A stretch of DNA of 64,000 nucleotides from Skermanella sp. TT6. GTDB taxonomy: Bacteria > Pseudomonadota > Alphaproteobacteria > Azospirillales > Azospirillaceae. Location of the stretch: the NCBI RefSeq assembly GCF_016653635.2, contig NZ_CP067420.1, positions 5,792,001 through 5,856,000 on the forward strand, written 5' to 3'. The stretch's first letter is position 1. The number at the start of each line of letters is the position of its first letter. Shown in pieces: positions 34,132 through 43,555 of this stretch. The position numbers and the translations under genes are program-made. The notes under the pieces are model-generated. The model was not told where the DNA came from, did not search any database, and was given only the letters and a program-made list of their open reading frames with translations.

Positions 34132-36087
34132 TCAGCCGTGGTTCATCCGGTTGTCGACCAGCTCGGTGACCACGTTGGGGTCGGCCAGCGTGGAGGTGTC
34201 GCCCAGCGCCTCGTGCTCGTTCGCGGCGATCTTGCGCAGGATACGGCGCATGATCTTGCCGGACCGGGTCTTCGGCAGGCCCGGGGCCCACTGGATCAGG
34301 TCCGGCGTGGCGATCGGGCCGATCTCCTTGCGGACCCAGGTCACCAGTTCCTTGCGCAGCTCGTCGCTCGGATGCTCGCCGGCGTTCAGCGTGACGTAGG
34401 CGTAGATGCCCTGGCCCTTGAGGTCGTGCGGGTAACCCACGACAGCGGCCTCGGCGACCTTGGGATGGGCGACCAGCGCGCTCTCGATCTCGGCGGTGCC
34501 CATGCGGTGGCCGGACACGTTGATCACGTCGTCGACGCGGCCGGTGATCCAGTAGTACCCGTCGGCGTCGCGGCGGCAGCCGTCACCGGTGAAGTACTTG
34601 CCCTCGAAGGTCGAGAAGTAGGTCTGGACGAACCGGGCATGGTCGCCGAACACGGTGCGCATCTGGCCGGGCCAGCTGTCGGCCATGCACAGGTTGCCTT
34701 CCGTCTCGCCTTCCAGCAGCTTGCCGTCATTGTCCACGACGACCGGCTGGACGCCGAAGAACGGCAACGTGGCCGAACCGGGCTTGGCCGTGGTGGCGCC
34801 CGGCAGCGGCGAGATCAGGATGCCGCCGGTCTCGGTCTGCCAGAAGGTGTCCACGATCGGGCAGCGCTCGTCGCCGACCACCTTGTGGTACCACAGCCAG
34901 GCCTCGGGATTGATCGGCTCGCCGACCGAGCCCAGGATGCGCAGCGACTTGCGGCTGGTCTTCTTGACCGGGGCCTCGCCCTCGCGCATCAGGGCACGGA
35001 TGGCGGTCGGCGCCGTGTAGAAGATCGAGACGTTGTGCTTGTCGATCACTTCCCAGAAGCGCGACACAGACGGATAGTTCGGGATGCCCTCGAACATCAG
35101 GGTCGTGGCGCCGTTGGCGAGCGGCCCGTAGACGATGTAGGAGTGGCCGGTGACCCAGCCCACGTCGGCCGTGCACCAGTAGACCTCGCCCGGCTTGTAG
35201 TCGAACACGTACTGGTGCGTCATCGACGCATAGACCAGATAGCCGCCGGTGGTGTGAAGCACGCCCTTGGGCTTGCCGGTCGAGCCGGAGGTGTAGAGGA
35301 TGAACAGCGGGTCTTCCGCGCTCATCTCCTCCGGCGGGCAGTCGGCCGAGACCTTGGCGATCTCCTCGTCGTACCAGAAGTCGCGGCCCTCGGTCCACGC
35401 GACCTCGCCGCCGGTGCGGCGGACGACGATCTGGGTCTTGACGTTCGGCGACTCCTTCAGCGCCTCGTCGGCGTTCTTCTTCAGCGGCACCTTCCGGCCG
35501 CCGCGCAGGCCCTCGTCCGCGGTGATCAGCAGGTGGCTGTCGCAATCGACCAAGCGGTCGCGCAGGCTGTCGGGCGAGAAGCCGCCGAACACGATGGAAT
35601 GCATGGCGCCGATGCGGGCGCAGGCCAGCATGGCGTAGGCGGCCTCGGGGATCATCGGCAGGTAGATGGTGACCCGGTCGCCCTTCTTGACGCCCTTGGC
35701 CTTCAGCACGTTGGCCAGCCGGCAGACCTGCTCATGCAGTTCGCGGTAGGTGATGTGCTTGCTTTCGGCCGGGTTGTCGCCTTCCCAGATGATCGCGGTC
35801 TGGTCGGCCTTGTCGGCGAGGTGGCGGTCGATGCAGTTGGCGCTGACGTTCAGCGTACCGTCGAAGAACCACCGGATATGGACGTCGCCGGTGAAGCTGA
35901 CGTCCTTGATCTTGGTGTAGGGGCGCATCCAGTCGATGCGCTTGCCATGCTCGCCCCAGAAAGCCTCCGGATCCTTGACCGACTGCTCGTACATCCGGGC
36001 GTAGCCTTCGGCATCGACCCAGGCCGACTTCGCAACAGCTTCGGGAGGCGGGAAGGTGCTGGGAGTCGTGTTCGGCGTTGTGTTCAT
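34132..36087 (-). CDS. acs: Acetyl-CoA synthetase
   Basis: Acs turns acetate, ATP and CoA into acetyl-CoA through acetyl-AMP. The 651-residue protein (start ATG 36,087, [17 protein letters not shown]) is normal length and has the motifs [45 protein letters not shown] and, at the end, the acetylation-site motif [16 protein letters not shown]. Acetylation of that lysine inactivates the enzyme, and CobB, encoded 6 kb away in this window, is the known reversing enzyme. The gene is monocistronic with a clear terminator. Confidence 0.97.
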   Translation of the reverse strand: MNTTPNTTPSTFPPPEAVAKSAWVDAEGYARMYEQSVKDPEAFWGEHGKRIDWMRPYTKIKDVSFTGDVHIRWFFDGTLNVSANCIDRHLADKADQTAIIWEGDNPAESKHITYRELHEQVCRLANVLKAKGVKKGDRVTIYLPMIPEAAYAMLACARIGAMHSIVFGGFSPDSLRDRLVDCDSHLLITADEGLRGGRKVPLKKNADEALKESPNVKTQIVVRRTGGEVAWTEGRDFWYDEEIAKVSADCPPEEMSAEDPLFILYTSGSTGKPKGVLHTTGGYLVYASMTHQYVFDYKPGEVYWCTADVGWVTGHSYIVYGPLANGATTLMFEGIPNYPSVSRFWEVIDKHNVSIFYTAPTAIRALMREGEAPVKKTSRKSLRILGSVGEPINPEAWLWYHKVVGDERCPIVDTFWQTETGGILISPLPGATTAKPGSATLPFFGVQPVVVDNDGKLLEGETEGNLCMADSWPGQMRTVFGDHARFVQTYFSTFEGKYFTGDGCRRDADGYYWITGRVDDVINVSGHRMGTAEIESALVAHPKVAEAAVVGYPHDLKGQGIYAYVTLNAGEHPSDELRKELVTWVRKEIGPIATPDLIQWAPGLPKTRSGKIMRRILRKIAANEHEALGDTSTLADPNVVTELVDNRMNHG

Positions 36088-36842
36088 TGGCTCGCGGTTC
36101 CCCCGGTTCGTTCTGGTTACTGTTCTCGGCCGATCTTGGAACAATCGATCCGCTAACCTCATCGGTCAACACGTGATTATCCACAGCGGCCTATCTTTAA
36201 CAAGCCGTTCAGGCGCAAGGCACGAGGCCCCGCACCAGCCTTCGAAGCTGCGGAAAACGCGTGCCGGATCTTGTAAAGGCAACTCCGCCGTCGGGCATTG
36301 ATCTATCTCAACCACCGATCCGGCTTCCCGCACGGCCGGGGCAGGTCGGGTTCCTTCACCTGATCCGGGCAAATATTGGACCCTGCGGGACAGGACCGGC
36401 CATGGAGCGGGGCAGGTGGAGCGGAAACGCCGTCCTGTTGCCGGCATGACAACGACCCATGCTGCATTGCGGTATCAATGGTCCGGCATTGTCCGGCGTC
36501 TGGAACAGGCGCGTGCGGACCCGAAATGGACTGCCCGCGGAAGAATCGGCCATGGCATATCATTGCACAGCGGAAGTCTGCCCGGCCGCGCTGCCGGGGA
36601 GTTGGTTACCCAAGTGGTCTTTCCACTCCGGCATTGCTGCGCCCCGCCGGTCCCGGGGGGCCGGGTGCCCGGCCGGGCGATCCCCGGACAATAAGTCGCA
36701 AGGCATAGTCCGCCTGGAGGTAGCCTCGGCCCGCGCGATCCGGAGAGCAGGACGTTCCGCCAAGACAACATTTACCCGGTATTAAGGAACCCGGGCCTAA
36801 CGTCGCGACGACGAGCGTGGTGCAAGGCGGCGGGGCGGCGAC
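36088..36842. other. Long gap upstream of acs without a supported gene
   Basis: This 755-base stretch should include the acs promoter near 36,100-36,200, where the sequence is A/T-richer (ATTATCCACAGCGGCC, TTTAACAAG). Open frames in all directions are short and have shadow-like composition. A GC-rich self-complementary patch (GGGCCGGGTGCCCGGCCGGGC, given here as GGGCCGGG-TGCCCGGCCGGGC) lies near 36,656-36,678. I see no tRNA, known RNA motif or repeat shared with the rest of the window. Confidence 0.4.
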
Positions 36843-37085
36843 ATGTCGGGCGACAGGGGTGCGGACAGCGGAACGGAGGATGGCGCCGACGGCGGGGCGG
36901 ATTGCGTCGGCCGGCTGAGCCGGATCAGCAGCCGCACCAGCATGATGACCATCGACGCGGTGCTCCGCGCCGTGCCGCGGGACGGCACGGGCTATGCGGC
37001 GGCTGCCGAGGAACTGCGCGGCATCGCGCGCCGGGTCGTCCATACCACGCGGGATTTCGCGGCCAGCCTGCCGGACACCCGCTGA
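36843..37085 (+). CDS. Doubtful small ORF
   Basis: The 80-residue frame starts MSGDRGADSGTEDGADG. Its second half (MMTIDAVLRAVPRDGTGYAAAAEELRGIA, quoted as MMTIDAVLRAVPRDG and TGYAAAAEELRGIA) has helix-forming composition that could be real, possibly initiated at an internal ATG (36,942). There is no good ribosome-binding site. It ends five bases before the end of the convergent Rieske gene. The family is unknown. Confidence 0.3.
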   Translation: MSGDRGADSGTEDGADGGADCVGRLSRISSRTSMMTIDAVLRAVPRDGTGYAAAAEELRGIARRVVHTTRDFAASLPDTR

Positions 37086-37089
37086 AGGC

Positions 37090-37482
37090 TCATTTCGAAG
37101 CTCCGGCCGATCCGATCGTGCGGTCCGGGACGATGACCCGGCCGTCCCTCGTCGTGACCGCCACGGGTGTCAGGAAACTGCCGATGCAGGGTCCGCCGAC
37201 GCAGAGCCCCGTCCCGATCTCGAACAGCGCGCCGTGGGTGGCGCACTGGATATGGCGTCCGTCCAGGCTCATGAAGCGGTCGGGCGTCCAGTCCAGCGGC
37301 GACCGTGCGTGCGGGCATGAATTGACGTAGCCCACCACCCTGTCGCCCTGCCGCACGACCAGGATGTCGAGCGGCGCCGATCCCGCGGCGGTACCGTCCG
37401 CGCGCAGCGTGAAGCCGCGTCCGGTGCCGTCGGGGATGTCCTCCAGGCGGCAGAGCTCTTCCGGCATCGGCTCCTCAGGCAT
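37090..37482 (-). CDS. Small Rieske [2Fe-2S] protein
   Basis: The 130-residue product carries the two Rieske cluster motifs, Cys56-Pro-His58 in VNSCPHARSPLDW and Cys80-Ala-Thr-His83 in IQCATHGALFEIGTGLC, with a loop-bridging cysteine as in many soluble Rieske ferredoxins. It is likely an electron carrier for an oxygenase or a scaffold protein; no oxygenase is nearby. Its start (ATG 37,482, or 37,467) overlaps the end of the EVE gene, so the two are translationally coupled. Confidence 0.88.
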   Translation of the reverse strand: MPEEPMPEELCRLEDIPDGTGRGFTLRADGTAAGSAPLDILVVRQGDRVVGYVNSCPHARSPLDWTPDRFMSLDGRHIQCATHGALFEIGTGLCVGGPCIGSFLTPVAVTTRDGRVIVPDRTIGSAGASK

Positions 37483-37888
37483 CGATCCCGGCCAGCCGGC
37501 AGATATGCCGCCATTGGGTATCGGTGACCGGGCAGACCGACAGGCGGGACTGCCGGATAAGCGCCATGTCGGCGAGGACGGGATCGGCCTTCATCTGCTT
37601 CAGCGTCACCGGCGTCGCGGCGGGGACCACGGGCCTGACGTCCACCATGCCGAATCGGCCCGCCTCGTCACCAGGATCGGGATAGTATTCCCGCGCGATC
37701 TCGACCACGCCGACGATCTCCAGCCCCTCGTTGGAATGGTAGAAGAAGGCCCGGTCCCCCAGGCGCATGGCCTTGAGGTTGTTGGACGCCTGGTGGTTGC
37801 GGACGCCGTCCCAGTGGGTGACGCCGTCCGCGACCATCCGGTCCCAGGAATATTTGAAGGGCTCGGATTTCACCAGCCAGTAGGCCAT
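37475..37888 (-). CDS. EVE domain protein
   Basis: The protein is 137 residues, almost entirely one EVE domain: it opens with MAYWLVKSEPFKYSWDRM, then WDGVRNHQASNNLKAMR and FFYHSNEGLEIVGVVEIARE. EVE domains belong to the PUA-like superfamily that reads modified bases in DNA or RNA. Free-standing EVE proteins are common near tsaD/gpsA in alphaproteobacteria, as here. The ligand in this organism is not known. Confidence 0.92.
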   Translation of the reverse strand: MAYWLVKSEPFKYSWDRMVADGVTHWDGVRNHQASNNLKAMRLGDRAFFYHSNEGLEIVGVVEIAREYYPDPGDEAGRFGMVDVRPVVPAATPVTLKQMKADPVLADMALIRQSRLSVCPVTDTQWRHICRLAGIDA

Positions 37889-37934
37889 CGCTGCCGCCTC
37901 GGGGTCTTGTCTGTCGTTGGTGCCGGTTCCGGGA

Positions 37935-38225
37935 TCAGGCGGGCGCCTTCGGCAGGACCTTGCGCCAGGGCCGGATCGTTACGCTCTCGAACAGACCGGC
38001 CTTGGCGTAGGGGTCGTCGGCGGAGAAGCGCTCGGCGCCGGCGCGGTCGTCGAACTCGACGATCAGCACGCTGCCGGTCATGGCGCTGCCGTCGTCGGTC
38101 AGCGTCGGGCCTGCGGCGAAGATCTTGTCGCCGAAGCTCTCCAGATAGGCCAGGTGGGCGGTGCGGTTGGCCGCGCGGACGTCTCCGCTGCCCTGCTTGT
38201 CGGTGCAGGTGATGATGAAATGCAT
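37935..38225 (-). CDS. YciI family protein
   Basis: This 96-residue product has the YciI fold signature: a histidine near the start (MHFIITCTDKQGSGDVRAAN), HLAYLESFGDKIFAAGPTL and SADDPYAKAGLFESVTIRPW, where the DPY stretch is the most conserved part. YciI-like proteins are ferredoxin-like folds and often dimeric; some may be enzymes, but the role is unassigned. It lies between gpsA and the EVE gene, 46-59 bases from each, in one probable operon. Confidence 0.88.
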   Translation of the reverse strand: MHFIITCTDKQGSGDVRAANRTAHLAYLESFGDKIFAAGPTLTDDGSAMTGSVLIVEFDDRAGAERFSADDPYAKAGLFESVTIRPWRKVLPKAPA

Positions 38226-38284
38226 GGCGATTCCTTCCCTCGTGTCGTGCTGCTTGTCCGCTGCTGCGGGTGACCAGTCTTACC

Positions 38285-39301
38285 CTACCGGCCCTCGATG
38301 CGAAACGGCCGAGCCATCAGGGCCGCGATCGTCGCGTCGATATCGGCCCCGCGGTTGAGGATGGCGTCCACCGCCTGGCAGATCGGCATGTCCACCCCCT
38401 TGCGCGCGGCGAGCGCGCCGACGGCCGCGGCGGTGTGGACGCCCTCGGCGACCGAATGGCGCTCGCCCAGGATCTCGGCCAGCGGCCGTCCCTGCCCCAG
38501 CGCCGCGCCCAGGGACATGTTGCGCGACTGGTGGCTGGTGCAGGTCAGCGTCAGGTCGCCCAGGCCGGACAGGCCGGTCAGCGTCTCCGGCCGGGCGCCC
38601 AGCGCCAGGGCCAGGCGGGTGATCTCGGCCAATCCGCGGGTGATCAGCGCGGCGCGCGCATTGTCGCCCAACCGCTTCCCCTCGATGATGCCGCAGGCGA
38701 TGGCCAGCACGTTCTTGACGGCGCCGCCGATCTGCGCGCCGGTCACGTCGTCCGACAGGTACGGCCGGAAGCTGCGGCTGCCCAGCGTCTCGACCAGGCG
38801 CGTGCCCAGGGCAGGATCGCCGATCGCCAGCGTGACCGCGGTCGGCTGGCCGCGCGCCACCTCGGTGGCGAAGGTCGGGCCGGACAGCACCGCGATCGGA
38901 TGCCCGGGCAGTTCCGCCTCGGCGGCCTCGCTCATCAGGCAGCCGGTCGCGAGCTCGACCCCCTTGGCGCACAGCACGACCGGCGTGCCGGCCGCCGCGG
39001 TAGGGGCCAGCCGGGCGCAGGCGGCGCGCAGGTGCTGCGCCGGGGTCACCAGCATCAGCACGTCGGCCGCCGCGGCCTCCGCCAAGTCGCCGGTCAGGCC
39101 CAGCGCGGGGTCCAGCGGGATCCCGGGCAGGTAGCGGGTGTTCTCGCGCCGCCGCCGCATCGTCTCCACGATGTCCGGCTCGCGGGCCCACAAGACGGCC
39201 TCGCGGCCCGCGCGCAGCGCCGCCAGCGCAATCGCGGTGCCCCAGGCGCCGGCCCCGATCACGCCGACTCGGGCGAAAGGCTGGACATCGGCAGCGGTCA
39301 T
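38285..39301 (-). CDS. gpsA: Glycerol-3-phosphate dehydrogenase [NAD(P)+]
   Basis: GpsA reduces dihydroxyacetone phosphate to sn-glycerol-3-phosphate for phospholipid synthesis. The 338-residue protein (start ATG 39,301) has the Rossmann motif VGVIGAGAWGTAIALA, the catalytic lysine in GAVKNVLAIACG, LCAKGVE, and the C-terminal signature region TCTSHQSRNMSLG. It heads the gpsA-YciI-EVE-Rieske run. In related genomes tsaD usually lies directly upstream; here 805 bases with small ORFs intervene. Confidence 0.96.
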   Translation of the reverse strand: MTAADVQPFARVGVIGAGAWGTAIALAALRAGREAVLWAREPDIVETMRRRRENTRYLPGIPLDPALGLTGDLAEAAAADVLMLVTPAQHLRAACARLAPTAAAGTPVVLCAKGVELATGCLMSEAAEAELPGHPIAVLSGPTFATEVARGQPTAVTLAIGDPALGTRLVETLGSRSFRPYLSDDVTGAQIGGAVKNVLAIACGIIEGKRLGDNARAALITRGLAEITRLALALGARPETLTGLSGLGDLTLTCTSHQSRNMSLGAALGQGRPLAEILGERHSVAEGVHTAAAVGALAARKGVDMPICQAVDAILNRGADIDATIAALMARPFRIEGR

Positions 39302-39482
39302 GACGGATTTCCCTGGTGGCGGACGGCGCAGTCATTACGGGAGCGGCGCCGGGATGGCAACCGGGTTGCTCGGATCGCCGGGTCCGGTTCGCCCCGGCGC
39401 AGGCGATGGAAGCGTGCTGGCGCTACCGCGCGATTTCGGATAGTTTTATCCGGGCTCGCTCCCGCTCAACAGTTCGCGATCT

Positions 39483-39755
39483 ATGGTCATGGCACTCCTG
39501 AAACGGACCACTCCCGCGTCGGACCACGATACCCGGGCGGTTTCACCTGCACCCGACTCGGGGGGGACCGGCGATCCGGAACTGGAACGCGCCATCGACG
39601 ACGCGATCCAGGATCTTTTCACCAGGCTGGACGCGGCGGAAGCCGAGGCGGTGGCCTCCCGCGACCTTGAAAGGCTGTCATCACCCTTTTCCCTGCTTTA
39701 TCCCACGATGGTTCGCCTTGCCGACAGGGATCGCGACGGTGTCGAGCCGGTGTGA
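39483..39755 (+). CDS. Hypothetical small protein
   Basis: The 90-residue frame starts MVMALLKRTTPASDHDT and contains an acidic amphipathic helix (PELERAIDDAIQDLFTRLDA) and a short hydrophobic end (SSPFSLLYPTMVRLADR). The family is unknown. Codon use is acceptable for this genome, but no convincing ribosome-binding site precedes the start. It lies between the divergent ends of gpsA and tsaD on the plus strand. Confidence 0.4.
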   Translation: MVMALLKRTTPASDHDTRAVSPAPDSGGTGDPELERAIDDAIQDLFTRLDAAEAEAVASRDLERLSSPFSLLYPTMVRLADRDRDGVEPV

Positions 39756-39820
39756 GCCGAAACAGGAATGATCCCGACCAGCCTGTCGCTTCCACCTTTC
39801 AACACCTTGCCCGGCGTTAG

Positions 39821-40078
39821 TCGGAGTGCCTTTTCTCGATCATATCCCATGTAGTCAGCCATCCCGACCGGCCTGACCGGGTCGCCCACCGCGCCGACAC
39901 GCCGTACTTCGTCGTCAGCCGCCGAACCGGACTGGGCAGGGAGGCGATCGTGGTCGTCTATCGCTGCACGTTGGTCGAGGCCTCGCGGCGGATCGTCCTG
40001 GGCGACGGGAAGCCGCACCGGGGAAACATCATGGCTATCGAGGTAGTCTCGATCACGACGCTTTCTCCCGGCGATTGA
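39821..40078 (+). pseudogene. Possible gene remnant between gpsA and tsaD
   Basis: After an in-frame TAG the plus-strand frame stays open for 85 codons, with a natural-looking composition (TPYFVVSRRTGLGREAIVVV, then RCTLVEASRRIVLGDGK), but it has no ATG near its front. GTG 39,950 has AGGGAGG five bases upstream and would give a 42-residue peptide. Either it is a short real gene or the 3' end of a decayed one. No family is recognised. Confidence 0.3.
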
Positions 40079-40106
40079 CCGCCCAAGTCCCGGATGCACG
40101 TCTCCT

Positions 40107-41177
40107 TCACGCCTTGGCGCCCTTGCCCTCCGGCTTGCGGGCGGCCGGGTCGAGCGGCCAGCGGGGGCGGGGCGCGAAATCGAGGCCGTCGGACTGGCCG
40201 AGCCTGAGCCGTTCCAGCCCGGCCCAGGCGATCATCACGGCGTTGTCGGTGCACAACCGCATCGGCGGTGCCTGGAAACGGAACCCCTGCTTCTCCGCCA
40301 GGGCGGTCAGCCGTGCGCGCAGGTACTTGTTGGCCGCGACGCCGCCCGCCACCACCAACGTGTCGCCGGTCGGGTGCTCGGCGCGGAACCGGGCCATGGC
40401 CCGGGCGCAGCGGTCGACCATCACGTCTCCGACGGCGGCCTGGAACCCGGCGGCGAGGTCGCGGACATCGGCCGGATCGAGCGGGCCGGGCGGCAGTTCG
40501 TCCAGGCGGTTGCGCACCGCCGTCTTCAGGCCGGAGAAGGAGAAGTCGCAGCCCGGACGCCCCTTCATCGGGCGCGGCAACTCGAACCGGGCGGGATCGC
40601 CGCCCTCTGCCGCCCGTTCCAGCAGCGGCCCGCCGGGATAGCCCAGGCCCATCAGCTTGGCCGCCTTGTCGAACGCCTCGCCGACCGCGTCGTCGATCGT
40701 GGTGCCGAGCCGCCGGTAGCGTCCGACCCCCTCGACCGCCAGGATCTGGCAATGGCCGCCCGACACCAGCAGCAGCAGGTACGGGAAGGCCAGGCCCTCC
40801 GGCGCGGGGTCGGTCAGCCGCGCGGTCAGGGCGTGGCCTTCCAGATGGTTGACCGCGACGAAGGGCAGGCCCTGCACGGCGGCGATCGCCTTGGCGGTCA
40901 TCACGCCGACGATCACCCCGCCGATCAGCCCCGGCCCGCCGGTCGCGGCGACGCCGTCGAGCCGGTCGAAGCCGATGCCGGCCTCGTCCATGGCGCGGCG
41001 GACCAGGCCGTCCAGGTGGTCCAGGTGGGCACGGGCGGCGATCTCGGGCACGACGCCGCCATAGGGGCGGTGGTCGGAGAGCTGGGACAGCACGACGTCG
41101 CCCAGGATCTCGCGCCGGTCGGTGACGACGGCGGCGGCCGTCTCGTCGCAGCTCGTCTCGATGCCAAGAACTATCAT
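40107..41177 (-). CDS. tsaD: tRNA N6-adenosine threonylcarbamoyltransferase TsaD
   Basis: TsaD makes the t6A modification at position 37 of ANN-decoding tRNAs with TsaB and TsaE. The 356-residue protein has [13 protein letters not shown] at its start, the metal ligands in NHLEGHALT (HxxxH), [28 protein letters not shown] and [15 protein letters not shown]. The C-terminal Lys-rich tail is ordinary. A 116-residue unknown gene lies 10 bases upstream on the same strand, and hemC is divergent beyond it. Confidence 0.96.
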   Translation of the reverse strand: MIVLGIETSCDETAAAVVTDRREILGDVVLSQLSDHRPYGGVVPEIAARAHLDHLDGLVRRAMDEAGIGFDRLDGVAATGGPGLIGGVIVGVMTAKAIAAVQGLPFVAVNHLEGHALTARLTDPAPEGLAFPYLLLLVSGGHCQILAVEGVGRYRRLGTTIDDAVGEAFDKAAKLMGLGYPGGPLLERAAEGGDPARFELPRPMKGRPGCDFSFSGLKTAVRNRLDELPPGPLDPADVRDLAAGFQAAVGDVMVDRCARAMARFRAEHPTGDTLVVAGGVAANKYLRARLTALAEKQGFRFQAPPMRLCTDNAVMIAWAGLERLRLGQSDGLDFAPRPRWPLDPAARKPEGKGAKA

Positions 41178-41187
41178 TCGGATGCGA

Positions 41188-41538
41188 TCAGGTTCGGGTC
41201 AGGGTTTCGGTCAGGATCTGCTTGGTGATGACCAGCGACAGGCAGCCGTTCTCAAGTTCCAGGAACTTCTCGGACGACCGGGGCAGCGGGATCTTGTTCT
41301 TGCGGCAGAACAGGATCAGGAAGGCGGCGATCTCGCCCTGGCCGAACCGCAATTCGTGAAGCTTGCGGGCGCCGATCTGCTCGATCTGCACGAACAACTG
41401 GAGTTCCGGCTCGGCCGCGGTCCAGACCCGCCGGACCTGTCCGTGCGGCATCTTGTCCGGATGCAGGGCCGAGAAAAGCCGGACCGCCTCCCGTACCGCG
41501 TCGTTCGAGAAAATCACCTGCCTGCGTTCCGTGATCAT
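41188..41538 (-). CDS. Hypothetical protein upstream of tsaD
   Basis: From ATG 41,538 ([19 protein letters not shown]) the product has 116 residues. It is a compact alpha/beta protein with a conserved-looking core ([20 protein letters not shown], then [20 protein letters not shown]) and lower GC than its neighbours. I do not recognise a named family. It ends 10 bases before the tsaD start, so it probably shares the tsaD transcript. Its sequence would suit a small regulator or adaptor, but that is a guess. Confidence 0.7.
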   Translation of the reverse strand: MITERRQVIFSNDAVREAVRLFSALHPDKMPHGQVRRVWTAAEPELQLFVQIEQIGARKLHELRFGQGEIAAFLILFCRKNKIPLPRSSEKFLELENGCLSLVITKQILTETLTRT

Positions 41539-41713
41539 CCGCCGCCTCTCCACCAGCCGCGCCGCACCGCGGCAACGCGATCCCATCGCACCGCAGCGAT
41601 GGGACATCGAGACATACAGCGTAAAAGCTCCTATACCAACGGACTTTCCACTTGCGCCGTCGAGGCCCATGTGGGGACTTCCGCAGCGGTCCGTAACGTC
41701 TTAAAGAAAAATC

Positions 41714-42658
41714 ATGAGCAACCCTGTGCGAACCGGCCCCGTCCGTATCGGCACGCGCGGCAGCCCCCTGGCGCTGGCGCAGGCCCACCAGACCCGCGCC
41801 CGCCTGGCCGCGGCCCATGCCGCGCTGGCGGCTCCCGACGCGATCGAGATCGTGGTGATCAGGACCACCGGCGACCGCATCCAGGACCGTACCCTGATGG
41901 AGGCCGGCGGCAAGGGTCTCTTCACCAAGGAGATCGAGGAGGCGCTGGTCGCCGGGTCGATCGACCTTGCGGTCCATTCCATGAAGGACGTGCCGACCTG
42001 GCTGCCCGACGGGCTGGAGATCCGCTGCCTGCTGCCGCGCGAGGACCCGCGCGACGCCTTCTTCTCCAACGTCGCCGCCCATCTCGACGACCTGCCGGAA
42101 GGCGCCGTGGTCGGCACCGCGAGCCTGCGCCGCCAGGCCCAGGTGCTGGCGCGGCGGCCCGACCTGAAGGTGGTGCCGATCCGGGGCAACGTGGAGACGC
42201 GGCTGCGCAAGCTGGCCGACGGCGAGGTCGACGCGACCCTGCTGGCGCTCGCCGGGCTGAAGCGGCTCGACATGACCGACCGGATCACCTCGGTGATCGA
42301 GCCCGACGTCATGCTGCCGGCGGTGGCGCAGGGCGCCATCGGGATCGAGACCCGGGTCGGCGACGACCGGACCAACGCGCTGCTGGCCCCGCTCACCTGC
42401 GAGGACACCATGGTCCGGGTCTCGGCGGAACGGGCGCTGCTGGCGGCGCTCGACGGCTCCTGCCGCACGCCGATCGCGGCGCTGGCCAATCTCGACGAGG
42501 CCGGCACCCTGACGCTCGACGCGCTGGTGGCCGATCCCGCCGGCAGGCAGATCCTCGGCACGGCGCGCCGGGGAACCGCGGCCGATGCCCTCGCCATGGG
42601 CCGCGACGCCGGGGAGGAGCTGAAAAGCCTGATGCCGCCGGACTTCTTCGTGCCGTGA
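41714..42658 (+). CDS. hemC: Porphobilinogen deaminase (hydroxymethylbilane synthase)
   Basis: HemC joins four porphobilinogen units into hydroxymethylbilane in heme synthesis. The 314-residue protein opens with RIGTRGSPLALAQA and has SIDLAVHSMKDVP, TASLRRQAQVLARRPDL, GNVETRLRKL and the cofactor-bearing Cys250 in LDGSCRTPIA. A second conserved part, AQGAIGIETR, follows the family pattern. hemD starts seven bases after its stop. Irr, encoded in the window, is a known regulator of heme synthesis in alphaproteobacteria, though I see no Irr site here. Confidence 0.97.
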   Translation: MSNPVRTGPVRIGTRGSPLALAQAHQTRARLAAAHAALAAPDAIEIVVIRTTGDRIQDRTLMEAGGKGLFTKEIEEALVAGSIDLAVHSMKDVPTWLPDGLEIRCLLPREDPRDAFFSNVAAHLDDLPEGAVVGTASLRRQAQVLARRPDLKVVPIRGNVETRLRKLADGEVDATLLALAGLKRLDMTDRITSVIEPDVMLPAVAQGAIGIETRVGDDRTNALLAPLTCEDTMVRVSAERALLAALDGSCRTPIAALANLDEAGTLTLDALVADPAGRQILGTARRGTAADALAMGRDAGEELKSLMPPDFFVP

Positions 42659-42665
42659 GCGGACC

Positions 42666-43439
42666 GTGACCGGGCAGCCCCAACGCACGGGACCCTTTCC
42701 CGCCGGACCGCGGCGCATCCTGATCACGCGCCCGCGCGAGGATTCCGAGGCGCTCGCCGCGGAACTGCGCGGGCGCGGCTTCGAGCCGGTGATCCAGCCG
42801 CTGCTGGAAATCCGGTATCTGCCCGGACCGCCGCTGGAGCTGGACGGCGTACAGGCGATCCTGTTCACGAGCGCAAACGGCGTACGAGCAACCGCAGCGC
42901 GTACGGCCAGGCGCGACCTGCCGGCACTGGCCGTCGGGGACGCCACCGCCCGATGTGCCCGGGAGGCCGGCTTCGTCCGGGTCGAAAGCGCCCGGGGCGA
43001 TGTCGGCAGCCTCGCCCGGCTGGTGGCCGACCGCCTCGACCCCGCGGCGGGACGGCTGTACCATGCCGCCGGCAGCGCCGTCGCCGGCGACCTTGCCGGG
43101 GATCTCGGCCGGGCCGGCTTCTCGGTGGAGCGCCAGGTGCTGTACGCGGCCGAGCCGGTGACCGAGCTGCCGCCCGGGACGGTGGAGGCGCTGTACGCAG
43201 GTACAATCGACGCAGTCCTGTTTTTCTCTCCCCGGACGGCGCAAAGCTTTGTTAAGGTTGTTCAGAAGGCGGGGCTGGCCGATCGGCTCGGAGAAATCCT
43301 GGCTTTCTGCCTGAGCGAAGCGGTCGGTACGGCGGTGCGTACGGTGGGGTGGCGCGACATCCTCATCGCATGCCGGCCGGATCAGGCGGCTCTGCTTGAT
43401 CTCATCGCGCCCGCCAGGACCCTTTCCCAGCCGGATTGA
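42666..43439 (+). CDS. hemD: Uroporphyrinogen-III synthase
   Basis: The 257-residue protein (start ATG/GTG context at 42,666) closes hydroxymethylbilane to uroporphyrinogen III. HemD sequences are poorly conserved, but the opening RRILITRPREDSEALAAEL, the ILFTSANGVRA motif and FFSPRTAQSFVKV near residue 190 are typical, as is direct linkage to hemC. Two related Rossmann-like domains are joined by two strands. The next gene, a mitofilin homologue, follows 116 bases later, as in many alphaproteobacteria. Confidence 0.93.
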   Translation: MTGQPQRTGPFPAGPRRILITRPREDSEALAAELRGRGFEPVIQPLLEIRYLPGPPLELDGVQAILFTSANGVRATAARTARRDLPALAVGDATARCAREAGFVRVESARGDVGSLARLVADRLDPAAGRLYHAAGSAVAGDLAGDLGRAGFSVERQVLYAAEPVTELPPGTVEALYAGTIDAVLFFSPRTAQSFVKVVQKAGLADRLGEILAFCLSEAVGTAVRTVGWRDILIACRPDQAALLDLIAPARTLSQPD

Positions 43440-43555
43440 AAACCTCGGTTGGACCCCGGACCGGATCCCAACCCCGGACCGGAACCAAGTGCAAGAACAG
43501 TCAGACGAATAACCGCCAACGATAAACGTCCCCAGGGAATACGAGAAGGCCGCTC

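Noticed and set aside
34138-36156. Plus-strand frame of 672 codons opposite acs
   Set aside because: Shadow of a standard-length acetyl-CoA synthetase with intact motifs.
36088-36842. Several 60- to 145-codon frames upstream of acs
   Set aside because: No ribosome-binding sites, no recognisable domains, and composition that follows local GC; none is better than chance.
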